Shown: one piece after another, positions 1-12,145 of the stretch
How positions within the stretch are numbered: position 1 is the stretch's first letter
Layout of the letters: each line of letters opens with the position of its first letter
Assembly: GCA_900169235.1 (NCBI GenBank)
Contig: FWCC01000357.1
Span: forward strand, 62,001-126,000
Direction of reading: 5' to 3'
Source of the DNA: Zarea fungicola
Taxonomy: Eukaryota > Ascomycota > Sordariomycetes > Hypocreales > Cordycipitaceae
Length of the DNA: 64,000 bases
The notes under the pieces: model-generated
What the model was told of the DNA's origin: nothing
Database searches by the model: none
Seen by the model: the letters and a program-made list of their open reading frames with translations, nothing else
Translations under genes and position numbers: made by a program

Positions 1-1
1 C

Positions 2-1252
2 AATGAAATGGATGACTGGTTCTTGGGTAGAAACGACAGTTATGTCAGCGTCATCGAAGCCTCTCTTGCCAAGTCGTTTCTGGTCGAAGCAGATGAGCAA
101 GGGAATCAATCGGGCATGTTTGACGAAGCCGAGACTGAGGCGGAATTCCACGACAGCCACATGCCACCTCACTTTTACCGTGAGTTGACAAGGACAAAGG
201 AAGGATGCAAGCTTCTGCGAGACAAGGGACATTTTGACGAATTTGCTGCCACGATACTTGAGCATGGAATGCAAGCCGAGGACCCGGAGCTAATCACCAA
301 AGTCAAGGGTTGCATGTGGGCTGTCGGCAACGTCGGGTGCATGGAGCTTGGGGCACCATTTCTGGAAGGAAGCGATGTGGTTGAACAGATTCTGAAGATT
401 GCAGAATCACACGAGGTCATGAGTCTCCGCGGCACAGCCTTTTTCGTCCTCGGTCTCATTTCCCGCTCAACGCACGGCCTGGAGATTCTGTCGGAGCATG
501 GATGGGATTCTAGCACGAATTCCATGGGCAACTCGCTCGGTTTCTGCATCCCCACTGATCTCACCAAGCTGCTATCGCTGAAGCCATGGGACTACATTGC
601 ATCCACGGCCATTACACTGCCGAGGACCCAGCGGACGGTGCAGGAGGCACCGCCCACGCCGCCACCCGCAGGCCCAAGAGACACGACCGACGTGCCGCCT
701 CTGGCCACGGACGAAGAAGTCAATTCGCGTATTGTCGAGCTTCTCGTAGAATTAGGCAACACGGTCACGTACAAAAAGGCCGTGGTTGAGCTACAAAAGC
801 TTAAGCAGCGCAAACCCTCGGCGTTTCGCAGTACCGACTTTTTCAAATATGTCATGGGTCGGCTGGAGTGGAATCGCTACCGGCTCGGCGTGCGCAGGAT
901 GGTGATTGACATGTTTGATAAAAATGTCATGCGGCAGATTGTATTTGATGAGGAGTCTGAGGAGTCTGCGGAGTCTGAGGAGGATGAGAGCAGCAGTGAG
1001 GAAGAGGAAGACTCGGACGAAGAGGACGAGGCCATTTCGCGGCGCGCGCAAAAGGAGGAGCAGGAGCGTCAGAAACTTCACCCACCAAGGAGGAATGGCA
1101 AAGATGGGGACGATGATGACGAGGAAGGTGATTCGAGTGGCCGCAGTTTGAGCGATGACAATAGAACCGAGAGGCAACGAAGTGTCAGCGAACCGACGGA
1201 ATATCTACGAAACAGCATGCTGCCTCCGCCTCTTAACCTGGGAGGTCGCTGA
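2..1252 (+). CDS. Rictor/Ste16-type TORC2 subunit, C-terminal part (gene runs in from the left edge)
   Basis: The open frame is already coding at base 2, so the start lies outside the window; 416 residues are visible. The first 200 residues resemble the conserved C-terminal Rictor domain (Rictor_V), with the stretch around GCMWAVGNVG and a helical repeat ending LTKLLSLKPWDY. Rictor (Ste16 in fission yeast, Avo3 in budding yeast) is the scaffold subunit of TOR complex 2, which acts at the plasma membrane on AGC kinases and actin. After a proline-rich linker and a second helical block comes a very acidic Glu/Ser tail (about residues 316-345) and a basic/polar end. No intron is needed in the visible part. 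A possible poly(A) signal AATAAA lies at 1616-1621. Family assignment is from recognised sequence, not a search. Confidence 0.85.
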   Translation, partial: NEMDDWFLGRNDSYVSVIEASLAKSFLVEADEQGNQSGMFDEAETEAEFHDSHMPPHFYRELTRTKEGCKLLRDKGHFDEFAATILEHGMQAEDPELITKVKGCMWAVGNVGCMELGAPFLEGSDVVEQILKIAESHEVMSLRGTAFFVLGLISRSTHGLEILSEHGWDSSTNSMGNSLGFCIPTDLTKLLSLKPWDYIASTAITLPRTQRTVQEAPPTPPPAGPRDTTDVPPLATDEEVNSRIVELLVELGNTVTYKKAVVELQKLKQRKPSAFRSTDFFKYVMGRLEWNRYRLGVRRMVIDMFDKNVMRQIVFDEESEESAESEEDESSSEEEEDSDEEDEAISRRAQKEEQERQKLHPPRRNGKDGDDDDEEGDSSGRSLSDDNRTERQRSVSEPTEYLRNSMLPPPLNLGGR

Positions 1253-1888
1253 GGCTTTCTGTCAAAAACACTCATTTTCGCACACAGGCAGACACGTACA
1301 GAGCAGATGTTTATACAACATATTACATGTTTTATTTTTTTATCTTTCTTTGTCGTTTTGTATTTATTTGTGATTTTCGTGTTTCTTGTCGGCAGCACAG
1401 CATGGCGTCAAGGGCAAATCTAGGGAGAAAGAAAATTGATTAGGCATGCTCAAAGGCAGGCAACTTTTGCGGAGCATGTGAAATTTTGTTCATATTCATT
1501 TGGACGAAGACGAAAACACAGAGCTGCCAACAAAATAGATGTTTTGAGAAAACATTTGCGCGCCTGGTTTTTAGCAGCTTCAACATGTATTTGATTCTTT
1601 ATCGGTTGGGTTTTAAATAAAGTTTTCACGTTTCAAAAATCTCCTTGGATTCTTTGTAGTCTGGAGAAGTGGCATGTTGGTATTTCATTGAAGCGTCATC
1701 GGAGGTCAGAGACAGTCCGCGGCCAACCGCCAATGACCGACCCCACAGTATGGGGTGAGTGAAATATAGCGACTTTTGATTTTGTCAGCACATTTCTTGG
1801 CCTATTAATCTTTGCCGTTTCCTCATTTCATCTTTGATTGAACAAGTATCAATTCCGTTCTGAAAATCATTTCAAATTACTACAAGTC
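1253..1888. other. Intergenic: 3' UTR of the Rictor gene and promoter of the thiamine gene
   Basis: AT-rich 3' UTR sequence with AATAAA near 1616, then about 270 bases before the next ATG. I looked for a TPP riboswitch here and in the first intron of the next gene and did not see the CTGAGA/ACC...CTGA core. Confidence 0.6.
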
Positions 1889-4293
1889 ATGGCTCAAGGC
1901 AGGGTGCTGGTTGTCGCTGGCTCCGACCCTTCTGGCGGGGCGTAGGTTTACACATGATTCTTTTTCTGCTCTGGTTTATTCTTTGCTTGTTTTTATTGGG
2001 AGATTGACTTTGCTAACTGTGATGCAAGGGGTCTGGAGGCCGACCAAAAAGTCCTCGCGGCGCATCAGTGCTACGCCATGACGGCGACCACGGCGTTGAC
2101 GGTGCAGAACACAAAAGGCGTCACAGATGTGCATGTCGTTCCGGCCGACTTTGTAGGGAGGCAGATTGATGCTGTGGTGGAGGACATTGGCGTCGATGTA
2201 GTCAAGACCGGTGAGCTTTTTTTTTTTTTTTCATAACCAAGTCTTTATTCTCTTTGCATTTAAAAAGAAAGTATTTATACTGAGATGCTGCTAAAAATAG
2301 GTATGCTTGGATCTGTGGAAACGATTGACGTGCTCGCGGACATGATTGAGAAGCACAGTCTCACTACCGTTGTTGTCGACCCTGTAAGTTACATGTGTTG
2401 AATTATCCTAATGAAGTTACACACACCCAGCTGTTAATGGTTCTGCTGAAATCTTACTCTTTCTTGCAGGTCATGGTGTCCACCTCGGGAGCGCAACTCC
2501 TCCCCCACGAGGCCATCAAGCACTTATCCAGTCGTCTCCTACGCCTCACGACCCTGCTGACGCCCAATATCCCCGAGGCGAAGCTGCTCCTCACAGAAAA
2601 TGGTGTGCCGTCCCCAGACGTGCGCACCGTTGCCGATTTGGAGGCGCTGGCGCAGACAATCCGCGAGATGCTTGGTCCGCGGTGGGTGCTCGTCAAGGGC
2701 GGGCACGTTCCCTTTCGCGCGGCCGACTTGACCGCCCTGCCAGAGGGCCATGTGGGTGATGGGGAAAGTGTAGTTGTGGTAGATGTACTTGTTGGGCCGG
2801 CGGGTGAGGTTGTCAAAGTGCAGAGCCCGTTTCAGACGAGTACGAGCACACATGGCACCGGATGTTCTCTGGCTTGTAAGTGAACCTGACGCTTCGTGTT
2901 TTCATCTAACCCTTTTGTTTTGTTCTTCAGTTGGGTAGTGGGAATTCCCTTTGCTGATACTTTAAAATAGCGGCCATTTCAGCAAATCTGTCTCGAGGAA
3001 ACGATGTTCCTACCGCTGTACGTGCAGCGTGCAGATACATTGGAGTTGGCATCAAGACAGCTCCTAAACTGGGCAGCGGCAACGGACCGCTGAACCACTT
3101 TCACTCCTCCTACTCGCTGCCTTTTTCCTCGTATGTTCAGAAACCCTCTCCTTTCTTTATTCTCGGGTAGGAAGTAATAACTTGAACAAATTTAAGCGGC
3201 CACTTTATTGAATATCTTCTCGAGAGACCTGACGTTCAAGCCGTGTGGAAGGAGTTTGTACAACACCCTTTTGTCATGGGTCTGGGCAACGGAAGCCTAC
3301 CTCTTGAGTCGTTCAAGGGCTACATTATCCAAGATTACATCTATCTGGTACAGAATTTTCATTTCAATGTGCAAATTCAACTCTGGACGAAAGGCTAAAT
3401 CGTTTCATCAGGTACACTTTGCGCGAGCAAACGCTCTGGCGGCTTACAAGACCAAGAACATTGGTGATATCAAACGAGTAAGAATAAATGTCCCCCGCAG
3501 TGCAAAACGCTCGCTATGGAGGCTAATTGATTCATCTTATTCACATATAGTCGAGTGATATTGTCGGGCACATTGTGCACGAAATGGACCTTCACATCAA
3601 CTACTGCAAAACCTTCAACATCTCCGAGGAGGAAATCCAAAGCACTGAAGAACTGCAAGGTACAAAACCTTACATTTACCCCCTCGTGTATTACTCGTAA
3701 ACTAACATCGTCCCCTGCTTCTTAGCATGTACGGCGTATACCCGCTACGTTCTCGACATTGGCCAGTCCGAGGACTGGCTCGCCCTGCAGATGGCCCTCG
3801 CCCCATGCCTGCTGGGCTACGGCGCCGTCGCGGATATGCTCCTGGCCCATCCGGATACGGTCCGCGACGCCGCTACCAATATATACTGGCCATGGATAGA
3901 AAACTATGGTGCGGCAGACTATGTCGAGGCTGTGCGCCTGGGGTCTGGTATGTTTTGTCTATTCTGTCTCCCCCGCCCCCAGCCCTCCCTTTGGTCCATC
4001 CACCTCCGTCTCTCCGGCAGGTTACGTTTCCAAAACAGGGACGCTTTGTTTTTGCTGAAAATCTTTCTTGTTTCCAAGTGGGGAGATTTGAGAATCTAAC
4101 ATTTTTTGTTTTCGGCAGATCTCATTGAGAAAAGTATTAGCCTCTGCTCACCGTCGAGGATCGAGGAACTCGTCAAGATTTTCATTCACGGAACAAAGGT
4201 ACTTTTCATTACAAATTTATTCTCTCCATACAAATCGACTAATTCTTTTTCAAGATGGAAATTGGGTTCTGGGAAATGTTCCCATCCAAATAA
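1889..4293 (+). CDS. THI20: Bifunctional hydroxymethylpyrimidine-phosphate kinase / TenA-type thiaminase II (Thi20-like)
   Basis: Eleven exons join in phase: 1889-1941, 2029-2210, 2301-2383, 2470-2875, 2971-3130, 3197-3347, 3412-3477, 3551-3659, 3726-3947, 4119-4198 and 4255-4293, giving 516 residues. The N-terminal half (about 1-295) is a ThiD ribokinase-fold kinase that phosphorylates HMP and HMP-P in thiamine synthesis: N-terminal GSDPSGGA, TPNIPEA, KGGH and the anion-hole motif HGTGCS. The C-terminal half (about 300-510) is a TenA/THI-4 domain that hydrolyses thiamine breakdown products to salvage the pyrimidine; it has the APCLLGYG motif with the family's catalytic cysteine and a terminal EIGFWEM containing the expected glutamate. 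This fused layout is that of yeast Thi20/21. Convergent with the next gene, 281 bp between stop codons. Confidence 0.9.
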
Positions 4294-4574
4294 AAAGTTC
4301 TTGGAAACAAAGTTGTGTCTGTACGTTGGTGAAAATTAGACAAGTGCTAATATATATTGATGGATTGGCATATATAATCGGCCAACAGGCTTTTTTAAAT
4401 GAAGGACTATTAGTTAACAAGAATATTAAAAGTGAGTGAGTGTGGTAGAGTAGTAGAAATCAGCGAACTGTTCGCATCACGCCATAATTTTTTGTTATTT
4501 GTTCAAAAAGGATTCAAGAAGGATTCGTTGAGGCGGTTGATTTTTTGTTCTGTAAAAAGAATAACAGCAACCCA
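4294..4574. other. Short convergent intergenic region
   Basis: The 3' UTRs of two convergent genes; AT-rich, nothing else seen. Confidence 0.6.
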
Positions 4575-7001
4575 CTAATGCGCAGTTCCAATCACTACAT
4601 TGAGCATACTCTTCGTCTCGGCACCCCAGTCACCACCACCCTTACCATCACCCGTACTGGTATTCACATTCGTATCCTCAACACGACGCGGCTCCTCCCC
4701 ATCTGGCATCATGAGACGGAAATCCTGCTCCGGTGGTATCGGCGGCACGGGCGGCGGCGCCCCGGTCTTGTTCGCCGTGTCTTGCACGCGCTGCTCTTGC
4801 CGCTTCACTCGTCCCGACTGCTGGTTCACCCACGAGCTGACGGTGCGGAAACGGGGGGGGAAGTCCTCCGATGCTTCCGTGTAAACCGTGTCTCGCCGCG
4901 CTGAGCTGATGCTCCGTGCTGTGGCCATTGTGGCGGTGCTGCTGCGGTTTCGGCTGTTGCCGCTATTACCGCCACCGGTGTTTTCAGCACCGCCGGTGTA
5001 TGGACGCCCCTGGAGTCTGCCCAAGGAGGCAGTGGACTTGCGGGTAGGCTGAGGGGGGATGATGATGTCGCCGTCACCAAAGCCGGAAGAAAGAGACGAC
5101 AGCTCACTGATGCGGCGCCCCGCGCCGTAAGTTGATTGCAGCGTCAAATTGTACTGCGGTGCAGTTGAGGAAAATGATGGCTTCGGACCATGGTTGGCGC
5201 CAAGCGGCGGTCCATCTTGGGAGGTGATTTTGGCAGGTTCTGCTATGATACTGGTTTTAGGGGCAATGAAGGGTGATAGGCCCAAAGGATTGGGATCCGA
5301 CGAGGCAGCGCCTTGTCCAGACGTGCCGCCATTTGCTTGTGCTGTTGCTGATAGTCCGGCATTTGCTCCTTCTCCGGTCGATGTCGCCTTGGTCCAGGAC
5401 CCAATGGATGGCAGTGCCCCCCCGGTAACGGCAGCTTTGAACTTTGAGACGATGGAGCTTCGCTGTGTAAATGTAGTCTGCACCATAATCCGGGGTGGCT
5501 CAGTCATACCAGGAAACCCGGCAGCGGAAACACCGTTTTTCTCGGGGAAAACAGTGCCAAATGGGTCGTCAATGGTTTCCCACCGGTTTGTGCTCCGCAG
5601 CTTATCACGGAGGAAAGGGATTCTGCTCGCAACATTGATGGCGCTACGCTTGGCTCTGTCCAAATGTGATCGTGGCGGCGCAGACAGCAAGTCACCAGCG
5701 TCCCTGTTATTGGATGCAAATTCTCTCTGCTGCTTACGTCGTCGCCAAAAGTAGTATCCAAATGCAAGGAAAGCGCAGATTCCTAAAACAACAATTGCAA
5801 TCAGCGGGCTCGCGCCGCTCTGTTGGTGGCTTTGATCGTGGGCACCAATGCTACCATCGTCACCCTTATCCTTGGGGATATTGTTCGATGGCTGGCCTGA
5901 TTCTCCGGTACGTAGGTCGCCGGTTGGCGAGATGCTAGTCATCATTGTCGTAGGACCAGGACCGACTGCAAACGGTGTGGTGGAATCGAAATCGGGACCA
6001 CTGTATACTTTACTCGTGCCTGAAGTGACGGCCGGCGGTGTACCGGTTATGATAGGTGTGAGTAGCAAACGAGTACCACTCTGTGTGGTAATAATAGCTG
6101 CACCGGGGACAAGAGTGCTGAGTGTGAGTTTCTGGTTATCATTGGAAGACGTAGGTTTAGCGCTTGGGGGGTTGCCAGAAGGGGAATCGTCCTACGATAA
6201 GTCAGTATTGTGTCCATGGATCGTTGATTGTCGTGCTGGTCTGTTTCATACCGGCTTTCCAGACGGTGGCTCCTCTGCTTTTGGTGGTGGAACATTGTCA
6301 ATTGGTTGCTGTGTTGATTTCGGCGGGTCAGGTTGCTTCTGACCAGAAGAAGGCGAGGGTGGTTGTGTTGTTTGTTGGGGTGGTTTGGGCGGAGGCGTTG
6401 TTGCTGTCACCTCGGGAGGGTCTGTGGTTGCAGTCTGAGAGGGAGGTGGAGGAGGAAGAGATGTCTGCGTAGAAGGGGAGTCATCGTTGGCTGTGGTCTT
6501 TGTCTTCTTGTCGTCGTCAGAATCGTCAGAATCATCTCCCCCAGCAACAGCACTGGCAAAAGCCCCATTAGCGCTGGCAACAGCACCAGCCGCGTCATTG
6601 GCGCCTTTTCCAATCCCATCGGCGACGGATTCTGCAGCGGCACCTGCAGCCCCCAAGAACCCTTTGCCTTCGGCGAATGCTGAGGCAGCAGCACCTGCAG
6701 ACTGCCCAAATCCGTGAGCAACGTCCGCTACCGCTTGTCCAGCTCCGCTGGCGAATGCTGAAGCGGCCGCTCCTACGCCCTTGCCCAGATCACCAAAATT
6801 CCGTATGGAGATCTCCTCACGCGGTGCTGATCTGAGCCTCTGTCGGCCAGCAACGCTGGCAGCTCGAAAACGGAGTCGTTGTCGGTGAGCAATGGATGAG
6901 ATGTCATCCCTGTCATCTTCTTTTGTCCAGTCTGGGAAGGAGTGTGTGTTTTTGCTGGAGTCGACATCTTCCACGGCTCGTTTAATATCGGACGAAGGCA
7001 T
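4575..7001 (-). CDS. Low-complexity single-pass membrane protein of unknown function
   Basis: Two exons, 7001-6252 and 6191-4575, joined in phase 0 over a 60-nt intron, give 788 residues. The N-terminal 120 residues are charged and then Ala/Gly-rich with degenerate repeats of the type GAAASAFA; an Asp/Ser run and a long Pro/Thr/Ser-rich stretch follow (about 150-370). A single hydrophobic segment (about 378-398) ends in a basic YYFWRRRK stop-transfer. The rest is a Ser/Gly/Pro-rich, probably cytoplasmic tail with one motif-like block, PPRFRTVSSWVNQQSGRVKR, near residue 711. The layout resembles fungal wall-sensor-like proteins (extracellular Ser/Thr-rich stalk, one helix, disordered tail), but there is no N-terminal signal peptide from this ATG, so an upstream exon may be missing. 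The function is not recognised. Confidence 0.7.
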
Positions 7002-10000
7002 GTTGTGGTTTGGTTATGGTGTTTGCCTCCTCGTATCAGCCAATTAGGAAGTGAGTCCGCCAGGGAAAGCACGCATCACAGATGCATGTGGCCAGTCAAC
7101 ACTGCAAGCTTTGTGTGAAAAGCATCAAGGTGGTATAAATGAAGGCAGGCTGATCTCCAGAAACTCCAAGAGGGGAGGAGAGGGTGAGAAGATTTGAACC
7201 AAAGAAATGAAAAGCACCAGGCAATGTTGATTAGAATGATAGAAGTGGCAAACTATAGTCGAGATTGGTGATTTGGAAAAGAGACGGCCTGCATCAGTTC
7301 TGTAACAAACTAAGCATCCGGCGCTCCGCAGGACCGAATGATGCGAGGTAACGTCGGAGAGGAACCAGCTCAGGGAGAAGGGACGGGATCTCGCTATTCG
7401 TGCGACGGGAGAGGAAGGCGATGGGAGGGCAGGATAGTGCACCAGGGTGTCATCTATAATGGCATGTATGCTTAACTCATCCGACCATCGTCTAACGGGG
7501 GCCGCAGCCAAACATATCAAGCATGAATTCAGGTAAAGAAGGCACGTGTAAAGGAGTTCAAGACCGAGGCCGGGGGGGAACGTACAATATTTTTCCTGCT
7601 TGCAGTTTGGGGAAGACGGTTATTTACACAATACAAAGAGTCCAAACCACCAGACCATACTTGAGACGGCCGCGTATGAGCTACGGGTCAATTATTTCCT
7701 CATCGCCATGGCCGAGTTTGATAGATGACCGGGGTATGTACGGTGGGTGGCTTGCCGGCGGGGTCCTGTATGAGCCTGGATAGCAACTCTGTTTGATACA
7801 TGGTTGCTTATTAGTGTTCAAAAATGTTCAAAAAGTATTTGGAAGCAGGAAACTGCAAATCTACCCAAAGAGGAAGAAACCCCGAGCCAAACTGAAAAGA
7901 GAATGCGTTGGGTGCCGATAGGTTCCCCCGAGGAGATGGTGCAGTCATGATGAAGGTGGTATTGATCGCAAATCTTCACCAATACACATGTCATTCAGAA
8001 CATGGCTGCAGATTTGTTACGGTGGATGGCCCTGTAATCAAAAGGAATGGGCAAAGCTACAATGGTTTGGAAGAGTTGGGTTGTATTGTGGCTGCGGCAG
8101 CTAATAGGGATTGTGGACACTTGGTGTCGCAGATGTTGGATCTACCAGTTTCAGGATTGCATACAAAGGAGTCAAAGCGTGGGGTCGGCCAGGGCAGTGC
8201 ATGTAGTGTGAGGCAAAGGGCTTCATACCAAGTGCAAGAACTGGCTGTTACAATGTCGCTGTTGCTGTATCCTTTTTTACGTGGCTTTCTTTGCCTTGTT
8301 TTGTGGTGACATGCTGAATGGTGTCGGCAGTGCTATTCCTTCACATGGGACACCATCCCAGAAGAATCCTCGGTTAGGCCAATCGATATAGTTTGGCGAC
8401 GTAATATGTGGTGTTTTTTTTTTCCTTCTTTTGTTTGACCTTTTGTTCTGACAACGCGCCCCCATCTCCAAGTCATTTATGCATTGCTCAAGACAGTTGG
8501 GGGGGGACTCCTTGGCTGCCGCTATAACGAGGAATTGGATATATTACGATGCGATGTAGGGCTCCCAATTAATTTTTTTAATTCGGATATTTTCTTTTCT
8601 TTTCTTTCCTTTTTCCTGTTACTATTTCCTGAATCGTTATCAACATCTGCTTCTTTTTGAAACGAAACAACGGTTCAGTCTCGAACAACCGTGGTTTGGT
8701 CGTCATGAGTCAGCTTGGCGTTTACATGTCAAAAGGCGCAACTTGACTATATTCTTGGGCAAGCAAGAAAAACATGAGTACTGGAGCGAGGAAGGCGCAG
8801 TTCCCGGAGAGATGGAATTGGTCCAAGACATATGCGGCGCGCACCGGGTGTCTACGGAGCTTCACCTTCCGCCGGCAACATGGAGACTGCGCGTGGGTTA
8901 CGCCGTTAGAAACAGATACTTGTCGTGGGTCAATGGATTACCTAGGACGCTTTTCCTCCATTGACAATTTCTCAGAGAGATTGCAAATAGACTTTCCCCG
9001 CAATCTCATGGGCCTCATCGGAATCTTGTTCGGTAGCAGTTGGTCCATATCGGAGCATCTCGGCCGCGCATGTGCTTTGGCGGGAGCTCCCGGACCAGTG
9101 ACTATCTGGGGAAGTGACAACGACAGGCAGTGTAATTTCACCCGAATAGCAGATTTCTGGTGACCGGAGAATCACGGGCCAAGGGCAGCACGGGCGAGAC
9201 TGAATAGACTCGAATTTGTAGTCATATGGCTGACTAGCAGCTAGTTGCGCTGAGCCGGGATGCCGCAATTGTGCAGCGATGGACGTTGAACAGGCCAGTC
9301 ATATTGAATGAATGGCTATCTCTTAGATGGTCTAGTGGTTCCGGTTCAGTAAGAGCCTCATAAGCTTTCTGGGCAGCTGAAGGACGATTTCTTATCTGGC
9401 AGAAGTACATCAGGTGTGACCGGTGCTTGCACCAGTTCTGGTCTTTTTTAACTGCAGGTATTAATAGCCGCCTACAGAGCATCGGTATACGGTGTGTGTG
9501 CTACAAGGTACTGGAACGGGCAACGCATTGTGCAAAGATGCGAAGCACTTGTGATCAGATCTGAGAGTGTAATTCGTATCTTCCCAGCTACCGAGGATAC
9601 AAGAGGGCAAGACAAATAAAAGAGACAGCGAGCTCTATTTTTTATATTTTTTTCCTTCTCTTTTGCATTTTTTTTCTCCCCCTTTTCACCCTTATCATTC
9701 TTTTCTTCGGCCTTTCTCTTCAAATCCCCAGTCTTATCAGTTCTGCGTCATTAAAAAGCACAGCATCTTAGTCGATTTAGCGGGCCTTGCACTCTTCACC
9801 GACCCGCTTGATGCCCTGAGAGCGCTATAATAGGACTGTTGAGAGAACCTGCCGGTCCCTGCCCCTGTAAAGCTGCCGCCGCGCGCACCGAACTCGCCTA
9901 AAAATTCGCTGAAGCAGAGCTGTGTCTTGGCCACTCGGGGTCTTTTTTTTTTTTTTTTTCTGTCACTCCCAGGCGACCGGGCCGGCTCCACATACAGTAA

Positions 10001-10209
10001 CTCCGGTCCCAAGCTCTTCCTCCCCTTCCGGGCGCCAAAATTTTGTTTGCGCAATTTCTACCGTGACGCATTTTCCATCTCCGAACAGTGCAGAACGCCA
10101 ATTGTGAGGCGAATTGGTCAGATTTTGCTTCCTGTCGATACGGTGAGCCTCTTTCCAGCCCGGCCCCGGTAGCTGTTCTCAGCGCAGACAGACAAAAAGA
10201 TAAACAGAG
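7002..10209. other. Intergenic region of about 3.2 kb between divergent genes
   Basis: Only short open frames without coding character; the longest (7908-8309) has no ATG at its start. Pyrimidine tracts at 9640-9720 and a T17 run near 9943-9959 belong to the promoter and leader of the next gene. The last ATG before the start codon at 10210 is near 9810, so about 400 nt of leader are ATG-free. No tRNA or repeat was recognised. Confidence 0.6.
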
Positions 10210-12145
10210 ATGGCTTCATCATCAAGAGCTATGGCTGCCATGGCCAGACCAGGCCTCCAGCTTGCTGGCACCAATGCTCGTATCACAGCCCGAGCCTTTT
10301 CCTCAATTGCGCGCACTTCGTCTATTGCTGCGCGATGCGCCGCCCGTCCCTCCCCCAGCATGAGGCTCGCCGTCACCGGTCGTCTGGCCTTTCGCAGAGC
10401 CTACTCCGATGAAGCTCCCAAGCCCAAGCCCGGCAAGCTGCGCAGAACCTTCCGCTGGGTTTGGCGCCTCACCTACCTCTCCATTCTCGGAACCCTAGGT
10501 TACACTGCCTATGTCATCTATGACGACCGTAATCCTGGCGAACAGGTTGTCCCTGATCCTTCCAAGAAGACTCTCGTTATTCTCGGTACGTGACGCAACT
10601 CCGTCCGACCTCTCCGATACTCGGATCACAGAGACGGAAAGCTTTGGTTAAAAAAAAACAATCGGAAAACTGACAACAGTCTCTCTTCTAGGCACCGGCT
10701 GGGGCTCTGTTGCCCTTCTTAAGAGCCTTGATACCGAAAACTACAATGTCGTCGTCGTCTCTCCTCGCAATTACTTCCTCTTCACCCCTCTGCTGCCATC
10801 GTGCACCACCGGTCTCATTGAGCATCGCTCCATCATGGAACCCGTTCGCTCAATCCTGCGCCACAAGAAGGGCTCTGCCAGCTACTACGAAGCCGAGGCT
10901 ACAAGTGTTGACACCGAGCGCAAGGTCATTACCGTCGTCGACAACTCCGAGGTCAAGGGTGCCACCACCACTACCGAAATCTCTTACGACATGCTCGTCG
11001 TCGGTGTCGGCGCCGAAAACGCCACATTTGGTATTCCTGGCGTTAGAGAGCACAGCTGCTTCCTCAAGGAGATTGGCGACGCCCAGCGCATTCGCAAGAA
11101 GATTATGGACTGTGTCGAGACGGCTGCTCTCCGTGGCCAGTCCGAAGAGGAGATGAACCGCCTCATGCACATGGTTGTTGTCGGTGGTGGTCCCACCGGT
11201 GTCGAGTTTGCCGGTGAGCTGCAGGATTTCTTCGAGGAGGACATCAAGAAGCTGGTCCCTAGTATTAGCCCTCGCTTCAAGGTTACCTTGATTGAGGCTC
11301 TCCCCAACGTTCTGCCTTCCTTCTCGAAGCAGCTGATTGATTACACTGAAAACACCCTGCGCGAGGAAAAGATTGACATCATGACCAAGACCATGGTCAA
11401 GAACGTCACCGACAGCACTGTGGAGGCCGAGATTAGCAAGCCCGACGGCACCAAGGAGCGTGTTGAGATTCCCTACGGTCTTCTTGTCTGGGCTACCGGC
11501 AACGCCGTGCGCCCCATCGTCAAGGACATGATGGCGCGAATCCCAGCTCAGAAGGATTCCCGCCGCGGTCTCGCCGTCAACGAGTATCTCGTCGTCCAGG
11601 GCGCCCGTGACGTCTGGGCTATTGGTGACTGTGCCGTCGCCGGCTACGCCCCCACCGCACAGGTCGCTTCGCAGGAGGGCAGCTTCCTCGCCCGTCTCTT
11701 CAACAACATGGCCAAGACTGAGAGCCTCGAGAACCGCATCCACGACGTCAGCAGCAAGATGAACCTGCAGGCAGGCAACTCGGCTGCCGACGCGCAGGAG
11801 ATTGAGGCTCTTGAGAAGCAGCTCCGCCGCATCAAGGACGTCAAGCCGTTCCGCTACTCTCACCAGGGCAGCTTGGCCTACATTGGCAGCGAAAAGGCCG
11901 TCGCCGACGTTAGCTGGTGGAACGGTAACCTGGCCACCGGTGGTAGCATGACCTTCCTCTTCTGGAGAAGTGCCTACCTATCCATGTGCTTCAGCAGTGA
12001 GTTTTAGTCCCCGACATCCCCATCCGTCTCCTTACAGGCATTCGTCGTGTCACACGCTAACTTGAGTCTAGCTCGTAACCGTGTTCTCGTCATCCTCGAT
12101 TGGCTCAAGTCCAAGGCCTTTGGTCGCGATATTTCCCGAGAGTAA
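10210..12145 (+). CDS. Alternative (rotenone-insensitive) NADH:ubiquinone oxidoreductase, probably external mitochondrial type
   Basis: Exons 10210-10585, 10692-11996 and 12072-12145 join in phase to 584 residues. The enzyme is a type II, non-proton-pumping FAD flavoprotein that passes electrons from NAD(P)H to ubiquinone. The first 65 residues are Arg/Ser/Ala-rich without acidic residues (mitochondrial presequence), followed by a hydrophobic segment at about 84-104, which in fungal NDE enzymes anchors the protein with its active site facing the intermembrane space. Two Rossmann motifs are visible: GTGWG (126-130, FAD) and GGGPTGVE (290-297, NADH), plus the WAIGDCA motif near the end of the FAD domain. 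The insert around the ENRIHD/LEKQLRR region carries no EF-hand, so this looks like a calcium-independent paralogue. The last small exon encodes a conserved family tail ending GRDISRE. Confidence 0.93.

Noticed and set aside
1700..2028. TPP riboswitch near the thiamine gene
   Set aside because: No conserved TPP-aptamer core was found in the leader or the first intron.
7908..8309. 133-codon frame upstream of the membrane-protein gene
   Set aside because: It begins with TTG, has no in-frame upstream ATG and no recognisable sequence.
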